From assembly GCF_005893125.1 (NCBI RefSeq), contig NZ_VCJS01000137.1, positions 1 through 33,879 of the forward strand: DNA of 33,879 nucleotides. Direction: 5' to 3'. The stretch is from Nonomuraea basaltis. Lineage in GTDB: Bacteria > Actinomycetota > Actinomycetes > Streptosporangiales > Streptosporangiaceae. Made by a program: the position numbers and the translations under genes. The notes beneath the pieces are model-generated. The model ran no database searches and had not been told where the DNA came from. It saw only the letters and a program-made list of their open reading frames with translations. This document shows, piece after piece, positions 1 through 7,999 of the stretch (positions within the stretch are counted from its first letter, which is position 1; the number at the start of each line of letters is the position of its first letter).

Positions 1-658
1 GTGCCGGATTGGGGCGGGCGGCGAGGGGCGACTTGGCGGCCTCCTCGCGCTGGCTCTGCGGGATCAGAGCGGTGAGCGAGCCCTGCGGCATCTGCAGCAT
101 GCCGACGTCGGTGCCGGGTCCGGGCGGTAGGGACGCCTGCTCCTCGGCCTTCTTCTTGGCCTCCTCGGCCTGCCGGGCCGACTCTTCGTCCAGGCGGGAC
201 TTGATGCGCTCCGGATAGCCGTACCCGACGACCTTGCTCGTGTCACGTTCCTTGCGCTTGGCGACGCCGCCGTCGATGTTCCCCTCGACGGTGAAGATCT
301 TGCCGCCCTCGACCTTGGTCACGATGCCGACGTGATCGATGTTGTCGACGTCGTTCGACCCGCTCCAGTCGTAGTAGACGAACGCGCCCGGCTTGGGCGT
401 CTTCCCCCAGGCTCCTTGCTCCTTGAACCACTTCGCGTGCGCCACCGTCCAGGCGAACTGCCCGATCCACTCCTCGTAGCCGAGCTTGTGCGCGGCCCAG
501 GAGAGGTACATCTCGCACCAGGGGGCGGCGCTGTAGTCGGCGTCGAACTCGACGGTCTTGCCGTACCAGTCGCCGAACTTGGTGTATCCGCTCGACTTCT
601 CGGCATAGCCGAGGTGGCTCTCGAGCAACTCGATGAACTGCTGCATCTCTGGCGTCAT
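1..658 (-). CDS. CHAP-domain amidase/peptidase-like protein (3' end outside window)
   Basis: The reading frame runs from ATG at 658-656 off the left edge, giving 219 visible residues. It has the CHAP (NlpC/P60-like) cysteine amidohydrolase core: Cys48 in APWCEMYLSWAA, His109 in NIDHVGIV, and a polar third residue near Asn127 (FTVEGN). CHAP enzymes usually cleave peptidoglycan amide or peptide bonds. No signal peptide is visible at the N-terminus, so export would need another route. After the CHAP core, residues about 155-176 are a charged helical stretch rich in Glu, Ala and Lys, followed by a Pro/Gly linker, so the missing C-terminus may carry another domain. A GGAAGG sits about 15 bases upstream, rather far for a ribosome site. 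It is separated by 262 bases from the SDR gene and does not belong to that operon. Confidence 0.8.
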   Translation of the reverse strand, partial: MTPEMQQFIELLESHLGYAEKSSGYTKFGDWYGKTVEFDADYSAAPWCEMYLSWAAHKLGYEEWIGQFAWTVAHAKWFKEQGAWGKTPKPGAFVYYDWSGSNDVDNIDHVGIVTKVEGGKIFTVEGNIDGGVAKRKERDTSKVVGYGYPERIKSRLDEESARQAEEAKKKAEEQASLPPGPGTDVGMLQMPQGSLTALIPQSQREEAAKSPLAARPNPA

Positions 659-920
659 GGAAGTGTGCGGGAACCTTCCGGGCACGACCGGGTTTATCCA
701 CGCAGCACTGGGTAAAGGGAGCACCCAGGGCTGGTGTGACAAAACCGGAGGCTTGTCGTCTTCGGTGAGAAGTGAGGCTACCTTGGCGTAACCGCAGGTC
801 ACGCCAACCCCAAGAATCCGTCAAGCCTTGGCGGGCTATGTAATCGCAGGTCAAACATGCTGCCAGAAATGTCCAAGCGCGCGTGGTTTAACCTGAAAAG
901 ATCTACCTTTGGGCTAGTTG
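659..920. other. Intergenic region between the SDR operon end and the CHAP gene
   Basis: No gene is supported here. On the minus strand it must hold the terminator of the SDR operon and the promoter of the CHAP gene. The only clear structure is a short hairpin, CTGGGT at 708-713 pairing with ACCCAG at 723-728. Because c-di-AMP riboswitches often precede actinobacterial wall hydrolases I looked for one; a convincing core was not found. Confidence 0.4.
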
Positions 921-1670
921 TCAGTACCCCGCGCCCGTCAGCAGGCCGCCGTCCACGGTGAACTCGCTTCCCGTGCAGTAGCTGGCCCGGTCCGAGGCCA
1001 GGAACGCCACCACGTGCGACACCTCCACCGGCTTGGCGAAGCGCTTGATGACCATGGACTTCACGAAGGCCTCCGCGTCGACCTCGTTCACCATTTCCGG
1101 ATCCATGGCCATCGAGGTGTTGATCGCGCCCGGATGCACCGAGTTGACCCGGATCTTGAACCTGGCCAGCTCCCGCGCCGCCGACTTGGTGACGCCCCGG
1201 ATTGCGAACTTCGAGGCCGCGTACGCCGACAGCCCCTCGGCGCCGACGAAGCCCTCGATCGAGGAGATGTTCACGATCGCGCCGCGCCCGGCCGCCTTCA
1301 TGGGGTCGATCACCGACTTGATCCCCAGCCAGGTGCCCTTGAGGTTGATGTCGATCACCCGGTCGAACTCCTCGGGCGACATGTCGGCGATACGGCTAAA
1401 TTTCAGTATCCCGGCGTTGTTGACCAGCACGTCCAGCTTCCCGTGCAGGTCCACGGCGGTCGCCACCGCGCGCTCCCACTCGGGCAGGCTCCGCACGTCG
1501 TGGCGGACGTACGTGGCGCCGCTCTCCTCCGCCAGCGCCTTGCCCTCCTCGTCCAGCACATCGCCGAAGACCACCCGCGCGCCCTCCTCCAGGAACAGCC
1601 GCACGTGCGCCGCCCCCATGCCCCGCGCCCCGCCAGTGATCAACGCGACCTTGCCATCAAGCAGTCCCAC
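921..1670 (-). CDS. SDR family oxidoreductase, 3-alpha/20-beta-hydroxysteroid dehydrogenase-like
   Basis: A classical NAD(P)-dependent short-chain dehydrogenase of 249 residues. The Rossmann motif TGGARGMG is at residues 12-19, NNAG at 84-87, the catalytic Ser at 136-137, and Tyr150-x3-Lys154. The sequence resembles the bacterial 3-alpha(or 20-beta)-hydroxysteroid dehydrogenase/FabG-like branch, which interconverts ring or chain alcohols and ketones; the real substrate is unknown. The start is GTG at 1670, which overlaps the 3' end of the upstream acyl-CoA synthetase gene by 14 bases, so translation is probably coupled. It is the last gene of the five-gene operon that begins at 5987. Confidence 0.88.
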   Translation of the reverse strand: MGLLDGKVALITGGARGMGAAHVRLFLEEGARVVFGDVLDEEGKALAEESGATYVRHDVRSLPEWERAVATAVDLHGKLDVLVNNAGILKFSRIADMSPEEFDRVIDINLKGTWLGIKSVIDPMKAAGRGAIVNISSIEGFVGAEGLSAYAASKFAIRGVTKSAARELARFKIRVNSVHPGAINTSMAMDPEMVNEVDAEAFVKSMVIKRFAKPVEVSHVVAFLASDRASYCTGSEFTVDGGLLTGAGY

Positions 1671-3771
1671 AACGACCTCCCGCCGCGACGGCCACCGCGG
1701 CCGCCTCCATGGTGCGGTAGACGGGGATCCCCGCCGCCGCCGCGATTCGCCTCACCTCGTCCTCGACGCCCGGGGGCGCGCACTCGCCGTTCCTGGTGAC
1801 CAGCGTGACCCTGGTACGCGGCAGCGCGTCCTGCGCCCCGGCGAGCGCCCGCGCGTAGGCGTACAGGGGCTCGGCCGCGTCCCCGTACGTGAAGAACGCC
1901 TGGACGTTCACGTGTGCCACCACGTCCCGGTACGGCCGCCGCCGCATGATCGCGTCGATCACCTCGGGCACGAGCCCGGCCCGCCCGAGCGGCCCCACAG
2001 GCACTTCGAGGGGATTGCCGGACGCCGCCACCCGCAACCCGCGCAGGTCGTCGAGCGCGTCGCCGGGCAGCGGGTCGAGCCGTACCCCGGCCAGGTCGAA
2101 CGCGTCCGCGGCAAGCACGCTCGCGCCCCCGCTCGGCCCCACCACCAGCACTCCGTCCCCGTCGGTGACCCGTGAGCCGTGTGCCTGGAAGAACGCCAGC
2201 ACCCCGATCAGGTCGTCCTGGCCGGAGACCAGCGCGGCCCCCGTCTGCTCGGCCACCGTCTCCCAGATCCGCCGGTCGCTCACCATGCCGCCGGTGTGCG
2301 AGGCGGCCGCCTCCTGCCCCTGCCCGCTGCGCCCGCCCACCAGCAGGACCACGGGCAGGTCAGCCGCGCGCAGCGCCTCGAACAGCTCCCGCCCGTCGCG
2401 CGGATCCTCCAGGTACAGCCCGACTGCCGCGGTCTCCGGGTCGTGGGCGAGCCAGCGCAGCAGCTCGGCCGGGGTCACGTCGGCCGCGTTCCCCACGGTG
2501 ACGACCCGGCTGAACGCCAGCCCACGCCGCTCCCCGACCTTGATCACCTCGCCCGCTAGCCCGCCGCTCTGCGAGATCAGCGCCACCGACCCCGGGGGCC
2601 CCATCCCGCCGCCCACGAACGTCTGCCGGCCGCGCGGGCAGTAGACGCCCATGCAGTTGGGCCCGAGCAGGCGCGTCCCGGCCGCCTGGGCGGCCGCGAC
2701 CAGCTCGCCCTCCAGCTCGGCGCGGCCCGCCTCGCCGAACCCGCCGCTCATCACCTGCACGAACGGCACTCCCGCGGCCTGCCGCACCACCTCGGGGCAG
2801 CGCTCGGCGGGCACGGCGACGAGCGCGTAGTCCACGTCCGCGTGCGCCAGCGAGGGCACCGCCCGCACGCCGGCCACCTGGTCCGCCTCGGGGTGGACCG
2901 CGACCAGCGGGATGCCGGCGGCCTTGTAGAAGTCGAGGAACATGTTCCCGAAGTTCGGCCTGGTGGCCGAGGCCCCGACGACGGCCACCGCCTTCGGCTC
3001 GAAGAGCGGCAGGAAGCCGGCGGAAGCCGGGTACGCGGCCCGGTCCGGGGGCTCGGCGGAAAGGTCTGAGGACTCGACGAGGAGATCCGAGGGCTCGGAA
3101 GGAAGGCGCGAGGGCTCGGCGGGGAGGTAGCGCGCGTCGACCGCCATCACGCCCGCCGGGGCCGCGATGACCGGGTTCAGCTCGAACTCGCCCAGCTCCA
3201 GCCGCTCCCACAGACCGCCCGGACCGCCGACCGCCATGAGCAGCTTGACCACGGCGTCCACGTCCACGGGCGGCGTGCCGCGGTGGCCGTACAGGAGCGG
3301 GGCCCCGCGCAGCGAGGCCAGCATGCGGCGGGCGTCCCGCTCCGAGACCGGGCAGAGCCGCAGCGCCGTGTCCCGCAGCGCCTCCGTCCACACCCCGCCC
3401 AGCCCCGCGAGCAGCACCGGGCCGAACGCGGAGTCCCGTACCACGCCCACGATGAGCTCAACCCCGGCGGCCGCCTGCTCCTCGACGAGGAACCCCGCGA
3501 GGTCCGGCAGTCTGGACCGCATCTCCGCGGCCGCCGCCGGCAGGTCCGCCGCCCGCAGGCCGAGCACGACCGCCCCGGCGTCCGACTTGTGCACCAGCCC
3601 GGGACCGAACGCCTTCAGCACCAGCGGCTCGGCCAGCTCCCCGGCCGGGCCGAAATCCAGGTCATCAACCACCACCCCACGCGGCACCGGCACGCCGGCC
3701 TCGCTCAGCAGCGCCTTGACCTCATATTCGTAGACCTCATATTCGTAGACCTCGTGCTCGTAGACGCTCAC
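1657..3771 (-). CDS. Fused ADP-forming acyl-CoA synthetase (ATP-grasp + CoA-binding), acetate--CoA ligase family
   Basis: A 704-residue fusion of the two halves of an NDP-forming acyl-CoA synthetase. Residues about 19-215 are the ATP-grasp (beta-type) domain, with VLKAFGPGLVHKSDAGAV and ELNPV. Residues 216-250 are a linker of repeated Glu-Pro-Ser units. Residues 252 onward are the CoA-binding and ligase (alpha-type) domains with AVVGAS, LLGPNCMG, ISQSGG and the phosphorylated His492 in SHTGG. The family makes acyl-CoA or recovers ATP from it. The order beta then alpha is the reverse of the better known alpha-beta fusions. GTG 3771 overlaps the stop of the upstream ligase as GTGA, so it is translationally coupled. 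The N-terminus contains a three-unit 15-bp tandem repeat (VYEYE). An open frame continues upstream in this phase but only antisense-like residues precede the GTG. Confidence 0.85.
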   Translation of the reverse strand: MSVYEHEVYEYEVYEYEVKALLSEAGVPVPRGVVVDDLDFGPAGELAEPLVLKAFGPGLVHKSDAGAVVLGLRAADLPAAAAEMRSRLPDLAGFLVEEQAAAGVELIVGVVRDSAFGPVLLAGLGGVWTEALRDTALRLCPVSERDARRMLASLRGAPLLYGHRGTPPVDVDAVVKLLMAVGGPGGLWERLELGEFELNPVIAAPAGVMAVDARYLPAEPSRLPSEPSDLLVESSDLSAEPPDRAAYPASAGFLPLFEPKAVAVVGASATRPNFGNMFLDFYKAAGIPLVAVHPEADQVAGVRAVPSLAHADVDYALVAVPAERCPEVVRQAAGVPFVQVMSGGFGEAGRAELEGELVAAAQAAGTRLLGPNCMGVYCPRGRQTFVGGGMGPPGSVALISQSGGLAGEVIKVGERRGLAFSRVVTVGNAADVTPAELLRWLAHDPETAAVGLYLEDPRDGRELFEALRAADLPVVLLVGGRSGQGQEAAASHTGGMVSDRRIWETVAEQTGAALVSGQDDLIGVLAFFQAHGSRVTDGDGVLVVGPSGGASVLAADAFDLAGVRLDPLPGDALDDLRGLRVAASGNPLEVPVGPLGRAGLVPEVIDAIMRRRPYRDVVAHVNVQAFFTYGDAAEPLYAYARALAGAQDALPRTRVTLVTRNGECAPPGVEDEVRRIAAAAGIPVYRTMEAAAVAVAAGGRCGTA
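3721..3765 (-). repeat. 15-bp tandem repeat in the acyl-CoA synthetase N-terminus
   Basis: Plus-strand unit CTCATATTCGTAGAC occurs identically at 3721-3735 and 3736-3750 and as a diverged copy (CTCGTGCTCGTAGAC) at 3751-3765. It encodes Val-Tyr-Glu-Tyr/His-Glu. The two identical copies use GAA and TAT, codons unusual for the neighbourhood, which suggests a recent in-frame duplication that extended the protein before the ATP-grasp domain. Confidence 0.85.
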
Positions 3772-5288
3772 GCGAGCAGGTGCCCGTACTGCTCGCGGAT
3801 CTCCCTGCGCAGCAGCTTGCCGGGACCGCCCGAGGCGTCCTGCGAGTGCGGCAGCTCTTCGGCCACCACGATCTGGTCGGGCCGCTGGTGGGCGGGGAGG
3901 GTGTCGGCCAGGGCGAGCGCCAGCTTGGACGCGTCCAGCGAATGCCCGGCGCGCGGCACGACGGCCAGCAGGATCCGCTGGTCGGACGCCCCCTCGGGCA
4001 CCCCTACCGCGCCGGCCTCGGCCACCCCGTCCAGCGCCGAGGCGGCCTCCTCGACCGCGACCGGCTGCGTCCACACGCCGCCCTTGATGATCGAGTCCTC
4101 CCGCCGGCCCAGCACGCGCAGCACGCCGTCGGCGGAGACCGTGCCGAGGTCGCCGCCCACGTACCACTCGCCGCGCAGCACCTCCGCCGTCTTCTCCGGC
4201 AGGCCGTCGTACCCGGCCATCCGGTGCGGCCCGGCCAGGTTGATCTCGCCGACCTCGTCGAGCACCCGGTTCCCCTGCGGGTCCGTGATCCGCACCGCGT
4301 TCCCCGTGCGGGGCCGCCCCGAGGAGCCCAGCGGCGTCGAGCCGTCGTCCACCCGCCCCATGCACGTGTACGGGGCCTCGGTCTGGCCGTAGTACGAGAA
4401 CACGCCCGTCTGCGGCAGCCTGGCCTTGATCCGGTCCAGCATGGTCGCGGTCAGCGGCTCCCCGCCCAGCATGATCACCTGGATGGACGACAGGTCCACG
4501 CCCTCGTGATCGGGCGAGCCCAGCAGGGCCGCGTAGAACGACGGGATCTGCGACACGTGCGTGACCCGCTCGCGCGGGACGACCCGCAGGAAGTTCGCCG
4601 GACCCCAGTCCTGCTCCAGCACCAGCCGCATCCCCGCGTACAGCGCCGGCCCGACGATGGCCGGGAACCCGATGCCCCAGATGATCGCGCCCGTGCCGAA
4701 CACCGAGTCGGGGCCGCGCGGCACGTCGAGCCAGATCTGCGCGGTCGCCAGCGACGACGCGTGCGTGTGCGCGACCGCCTTCGGCAGTCCCGTCGTGCCC
4801 GAGGTGTAGTACAGCGCCAGCGGGTCGTCGTAGAAGCCGGCCGGCGGCGGCTCCGCGTCGGACGCACCGTCCAGGTCCCGCGCGTCGATCCACAGGGTCA
4901 CGTCGGGCAGGGATCCCTTGATCTGCTCGACCACCTGCTCGACCGTCGCGTCGTAGACGAACGCCGTGCACCCCGAGGCCGCCACCACGTCACGCAGCGT
5001 CTCCACCGGCCAGTACGGGTTCAGCGCCGCCGTGACCGCCCCGATCTTGGCCTGCGCCAGGTAGACCTCGGCCACCAGCAGCGTCTCGTTGAGCAGCGCC
5101 GCCACCCGCTGCCCAGGCGCGATCCCCCTTGCCAGGAGGGCGTTCGCGCGGCGGTTGACGCTCCTGTTCAGCTCGTCGTAGGTGAAGCTCTGCTCGCCGC
5201 AGTACGTCAGCGCCACCCGGTCGGGCGTGCGCAACGCTCCGGCGGTCAGGATCGCGTGGCCGTAGTTGCCGTAGGGTGATCGCGCCAT
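3768..5288 (-). CDS. AMP-binding (ANL family) acyl/aryl-CoA ligase
   Basis: A 506-residue member of the adenylate-forming ANL family, which activates a carboxylic acid with ATP and passes it to CoA. The P-loop motif YTSGTTGLPK is at residues 161-170. The later core motifs YYGQTEAP, YVGGDLG and the hinge-region LGRREDSIIKGG are present. The C-terminal catalytic Lys is near residue 491 in GGPGKLL, so it looks fully active. It resembles benzoate- and short-chain-acyl-CoA ligases, but the substrate cannot be read from sequence. I chose ATG 5288 because GGAGG lies eight bases upstream; the frame is open further upstream but has no ribosome site there. It follows the VOC gene by 16 bases and overlaps the next gene by four. 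Confidence 0.88.
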   Translation of the reverse strand: MARSPYGNYGHAILTAGALRTPDRVALTYCGEQSFTYDELNRSVNRRANALLARGIAPGQRVAALLNETLLVAEVYLAQAKIGAVTAALNPYWPVETLRDVVAASGCTAFVYDATVEQVVEQIKGSLPDVTLWIDARDLDGASDAEPPPAGFYDDPLALYYTSGTTGLPKAVAHTHASSLATAQIWLDVPRGPDSVFGTGAIIWGIGFPAIVGPALYAGMRLVLEQDWGPANFLRVVPRERVTHVSQIPSFYAALLGSPDHEGVDLSSIQVIMLGGEPLTATMLDRIKARLPQTGVFSYYGQTEAPYTCMGRVDDGSTPLGSSGRPRTGNAVRITDPQGNRVLDEVGEINLAGPHRMAGYDGLPEKTAEVLRGEWYVGGDLGTVSADGVLRVLGRREDSIIKGGVWTQPVAVEEAASALDGVAEAGAVGVPEGASDQRILLAVVPRAGHSLDASKLALALADTLPAHQRPDQIVVAEELPHSQDASGGPGKLLRREIREQYGHLLA

Positions 5289-5304
5289 GGGGGATGCCTC
5301 CAGG

Positions 5305-5628
5305 TCAGAGGGGCGAATAGAGCACGAAGACGTTTCCTGAGGGATCGCGCAGCACGGCCCGCGTCTCATGCGGCCCGGCCTCGGGCCCGCGCACCACCTC
5401 GGCGCCGCGCGCCGACATCTCCCGTACGGCCCGCGCCACGTCGTCCACCTTGTACGACGGCGCCGCCGACGCGGTGACGTGCTCGGCCGGACCGGCCAGC
5501 GCCACGGTGACCCCGCCCCCGTCCAGCGCCGCGAACCTGTCGCCGTCGCGGAACTTCACCGGCAGCCCGTAGAAGGCGATCGCCTCGTCCAGGTCGGCGA
5601 CGGGAATCAGCACGTTGCCGAGCTTCAC
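5305..5628 (-). CDS. VOC (glyoxalase/dioxygenase-fold) family protein
   Basis: A 107-residue single-module vicinal-oxygen-chelate protein. It opens with the typical strand and helix LIPVADLDEAIAFYG and ends with the standard RDPSGNVFVLY strand. VOC proteins include isomerases, epimerases (for example methylmalonyl-CoA epimerase), lyases and ring-cleavage dioxygenases; this one cannot be assigned further. The classical metal ligands are not all obvious. The start is GTG 5628, forming a four-base GTGA overlap with the stop of the upstream DUF35 gene. Its position inside an acyl-CoA operon suggests it acts on a pathway intermediate. Confidence 0.8.
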   Translation of the reverse strand: MKLGNVLIPVADLDEAIAFYGLPVKFRDGDRFAALDGGGVTVALAGPAEHVTASAAPSYKVDDVARAVREMSARGAEVVRGPEAGPHETRAVLRDPSGNVFVLYSPL

Positions 5629-5987
5629 GCGGGCCTCCAATGGGGTAGATCGTCCACGAACGTCACCCGCACCGGCAGCCCGATGCGTACCTCCTCCGGC
5701 GCGCACCCGACCACGTGCCCGAACGCGCGGGCACCCTCCGGCAGGTCCACCCAGGCCATCACGTACGGCTCCCGTCCCCGGTAGCCGGGTGCGAACGAGC
5801 GGTGCACAACGGTGAACGTGTGCACCACGCCGTCGCCGGAAACCGGCTCGAAGACCAGGTCGCCGCCACCGCACCAGGGGCAGGCCGCCTCGGGGAGGTG
5901 GACGTGCCTGTCGCAGGCCGTGCAGCGCTGGATGACCAGCTCGCCGCGCCCGCAGGCGGCCCAGTAGGCGGAGGTGTCGGCGCTCAT
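5625..5987 (-). CDS. DUF35 zinc-ribbon/OB-fold protein
   Basis: A 120-residue OB-fold protein of the DUF35 family. The N-terminal rubredoxin-like zinc ribbon has Cys22-x2-Cys25 and Cys36-x2-Cys39; the rest is the acyl-CoA-associated OB fold (DGVVHTFTVVHRSF, FGHVVGC, LPVRVTF). Such proteins usually partner thiolases/lipid-transfer proteins or MaoC-like hydratases in acyl-CoA catabolism, including steroid side-chain breakdown; no such partner gene is in this operon. It is the first gene of the five-gene operon. The motif site at 5998-6013 lies 11 bases upstream of its ATG. No strong ribosome-binding site is visible, so leaderless translation is possible. Confidence 0.85.
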   Translation of the reverse strand: MSADTSAYWAACGRGELVIQRCTACDRHVHLPEAACPWCGGGDLVFEPVSGDGVVHTFTVVHRSFAPGYRGREPYVMAWVDLPEGARAFGHVVGCAPEEVRIGLPVRVTFVDDLPHWRPA

Positions 5988-5997
5988 CGCTTGCCAA

Positions 5998-6013
5998 GCT
6001 AGCGCACGCTTGG
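5998..6013 (-). promoter_or_regulatory. Putative TetR-type operator, site A
   Basis: On the minus strand this reads CCAAGCGTGCGCTAGC, matching the island motif CCAAGYRWGCGCT seen at three other start regions. It also sits in a longer inverted repeat, CCAAGC at 5994-5999 against GCTTGG at 6008-6013. It lies between the kinase stop (6043) and the DUF35 start (5987), at the head of the five-gene operon. Regulator identity is unknown. Confidence 0.55.
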
Positions 6014-6042
6014 TTAGCGGGCAAGGGTCTCGATGGGCGCTG

Positions 6043-7881
6043 TCACTCGTCCGATGGCGGCTCGCCCCCAGGCTCGGGGACGGGTTCCTCTGTGGGGCTC
6101 GAGAGCGGCTGCGCCGAGGGCCGGCCGGAGGGCTCGCCGGACTGCCGGGCGAGAGGGTTGTCCGTGGGCGCCGGGTCCGACGGCGTCGGCGTGCCGATGG
6201 CGGACGTGCTGCGCTCCTCGGTCGGCGCGGGCGTTGGCGTCGGCGGGGCCGAACGCGTGGGGGCGGGCGTTGGGCAGGCGGGTCCGTCCACGGCCGCCTC
6301 GCTCACCTGCGGCCCGTTGCCCGAAGCGGGCTCCGTCATCACCAGGATCCCGAGATACGCCCGCCTGCCGCACGCGACGTTCCCCGGATCGTGCGCGACA
6401 CTGCTCGTGTAGACGGTGCTGCCGCGCAGGGTGCGGGTCTCCCGCCGGACCGTCCTGGCCGGGGCGTCGTCGCCGTCGCGCCGCGTGTACGTGATCCGCA
6501 ACCGCACCGGCCCCGTCCCGTCCGCCGCGACCGTGATCGACCCGCTCGTGCCGCTCCACTGCACGATGCTGGCCGCCTGCACCGCGAGCCCCGGCCCGGC
6601 GGTCCCGCCCTGCCCCGCGGTGGGCGGCGGCGGAGGCGGAGTGCTCGGGGGAGTGCTCAGGGAAGGTAGCGGCGGGGTGGCCGAGGGAGCGGTGGTCGTC
6701 CGCCTGGGCGCGGCGGCGGTCGTCCTGGCCGGGCTGGGACTGCTGACGCGGGAGGGCTCGGGCTCGCTCTTGGCCTCGGGCGGCGGCATCAAGATCGCGC
6801 CCGGACCCGGCGGCAGCCGCCCGCCCGACAGCATGAGCGCGATCGCCACCGCGACGACCGTCGCGCCCGCCACCCACAGGTGCGGAGGGAGCCTGGGCAT
6901 TCGCAGGAGCCGGTCGCGCAGGGTGATCGGCGCACCGCCGGCCGCGCGGTCGGTCCTGGCCAGGGGGAAGCGCAGGGCCAGCAACGTGGCCAGCTCGGCC
7001 AGGTGCCGCCGCCCGCGTTTCTCCCAGTCGGGGCCGTACCCGGCGACCGCGTCCTCCTCCAGCTCCGCGGCGAACTGGCGGGCGGAGGCGTACCTGACGG
7101 CCGGGTCCTTGGCCAGGCCCCGCCTGAGCAGGTCGCGCAGCGTGTCGGGCACGACCTCCAGCGGCACCGGCTCCACCAGGTGCTTGTCCCGGGTCGCCGG
7201 GACGTCCAGCGTCCCCTCCTCGTCCTCCCTGTGGGCCCGGAACGGCGGCCGGCCCTTGACGGCCTCGAACAGCACGCACGCGGCCGCGTACAGGTCGGCG
7301 GGCGGCCCGGCGCGGTGCTGCGTCCACAGCTCGGGCGACATGTACTCGGGGCTGCCCGCCGGCACGCCCGGCTCCTCGGCGTGCACCACGATGCCGAAGT
7401 CCGCCAGCTTGCTCGTGCCGTCGGCCTGGACCAGGACGTTCTCCGGCTTGACGTCGCGGTGCGGCACGCCCTTCTCGTGGGCCGCGGCCAGGGCCAGCAG
7501 GGTGCTCTTGAGCACGGCCAGGGCGGCCTCCGGGCTGGTTCCGCGGTGCTCGGCCAGCAGGGTGCGCAGCGAAACGCCGTCCACCAGCTCCATGACGACG
7601 GCGGCCCGGGTCGGGGTCTCGACGTACTCGTAGAGCCTGACCACGTTCGGGTCGTCGATCTCGACCAGGCGGTGGGTGTCCGACCGGAAGCGGTCCATGA
7701 ACTCGGCGTCCCTGCGCAGGGTGGCGTTCAGGTACTTGATCGCCACGTAGGCGCCGGTCGATTGGTAGGTGGCGAGGAACACGCGGCCGGTGTGGCCGGC
7801 GCCGAGCTGGCGCACTTCACGGTAACCAGGGACCAAGTCCAACCCCCCATAGGGCAGCCGTCTTCGATTCGACGGTCTCAC
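6043..7881 (-). CDS. Membrane-anchored Ser/Thr protein kinase with Pro-rich and extracellular domain
   Basis: A 612-residue Hanks-type kinase. The Gly-rich loop GAGHTG is near residues 27-32, the ATP Lys is Lys49 (VAIKY), the catalytic loop HRDVKPEN is at 141-148, and DFG at 161-163 is followed by an APE-like SPEYMSPE. A single membrane segment spans about 335-352. It leads to a Pro/Ser/Thr-rich stalk, a beta-rich domain of about 110 residues (WSGTSGSITVAADG onward, ending near VDGPACP) and a second Pro-rich tail. The extracellular part has no recognised sensor family. GTG 7881 was chosen as the first start; its ribosome site is weak and an internal TTG near residue 14 is possible. It faces away from the isochorismatase-like gene and ends 29 bases before site A, so it is probably not part of the catabolic operon. 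Confidence 0.85.
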   Translation of the reverse strand: MRPSNRRRLPYGGLDLVPGYREVRQLGAGHTGRVFLATYQSTGAYVAIKYLNATLRRDAEFMDRFRSDTHRLVEIDDPNVVRLYEYVETPTRAAVVMELVDGVSLRTLLAEHRGTSPEAALAVLKSTLLALAAAHEKGVPHRDVKPENVLVQADGTSKLADFGIVVHAEEPGVPAGSPEYMSPELWTQHRAGPPADLYAAACVLFEAVKGRPPFRAHREDEEGTLDVPATRDKHLVEPVPLEVVPDTLRDLLRRGLAKDPAVRYASARQFAAELEEDAVAGYGPDWEKRGRRHLAELATLLALRFPLARTDRAAGGAPITLRDRLLRMPRLPPHLWVAGATVVAVAIALMLSGGRLPPGPGAILMPPPEAKSEPEPSRVSSPSPARTTAAAPRRTTTAPSATPPLPSLSTPPSTPPPPPPTAGQGGTAGPGLAVQAASIVQWSGTSGSITVAADGTGPVRLRITYTRRDGDDAPARTVRRETRTLRGSTVYTSSVAHDPGNVACGRRAYLGILVMTEPASGNGPQVSEAAVDGPACPTPAPTRSAPPTPTPAPTEERSTSAIGTPTPSDPAPTDNPLARQSGEPSGRPSAQPLSSPTEEPVPEPGGEPPSDE

Positions 7882-7963
7882 CCGGGGTTCCGGTTGTCAC
7901 GAGTAGACATATTTCGCCCTGCGTCGATGAGGAATGACGCGGTGTGGTGGGTGATATGCTCGC

Positions 7964-7979
7964 CCAAGCAAGCGCTCGG
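7964..7979 (+). promoter_or_regulatory. Putative TetR-type operator, site B
   Basis: CCAAGCAAGCGCTCGG on the plus strand, 20 bases upstream of the isochorismatase-like GTG. It matches sites A, C and D through CCAAGY and GCGCT. A TATGCT just upstream (7956-7961) could be a -10 element, which would place the site over the transcription start, as expected for a repressor; this promoter reading is tentative. Confidence 0.55.
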
Positions 7980-7999
7980 CTAAAAGGTGGAGGTCGCCG

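Noticed and set aside
659..860. Possible c-di-AMP (ydaO) riboswitch before the CHAP gene
   Set aside because: Such switches often precede wall hydrolases, and short GC stems are present, but I could not find the conserved core elements in the right order.
873..888. Fifth copy of the island motif, CCAAGCGCGCGTGG
   Set aside because: Only the left half matches well, half-site spacing is wrong, and it lies after the operon end rather than before a start.
6600..6790. Pro/Ser/Thr-rich stretch of the kinase as a frameshift or repeat artefact
   Set aside because: The frame stays open through to a folded domain and such stalks are normal in actinobacterial kinases.
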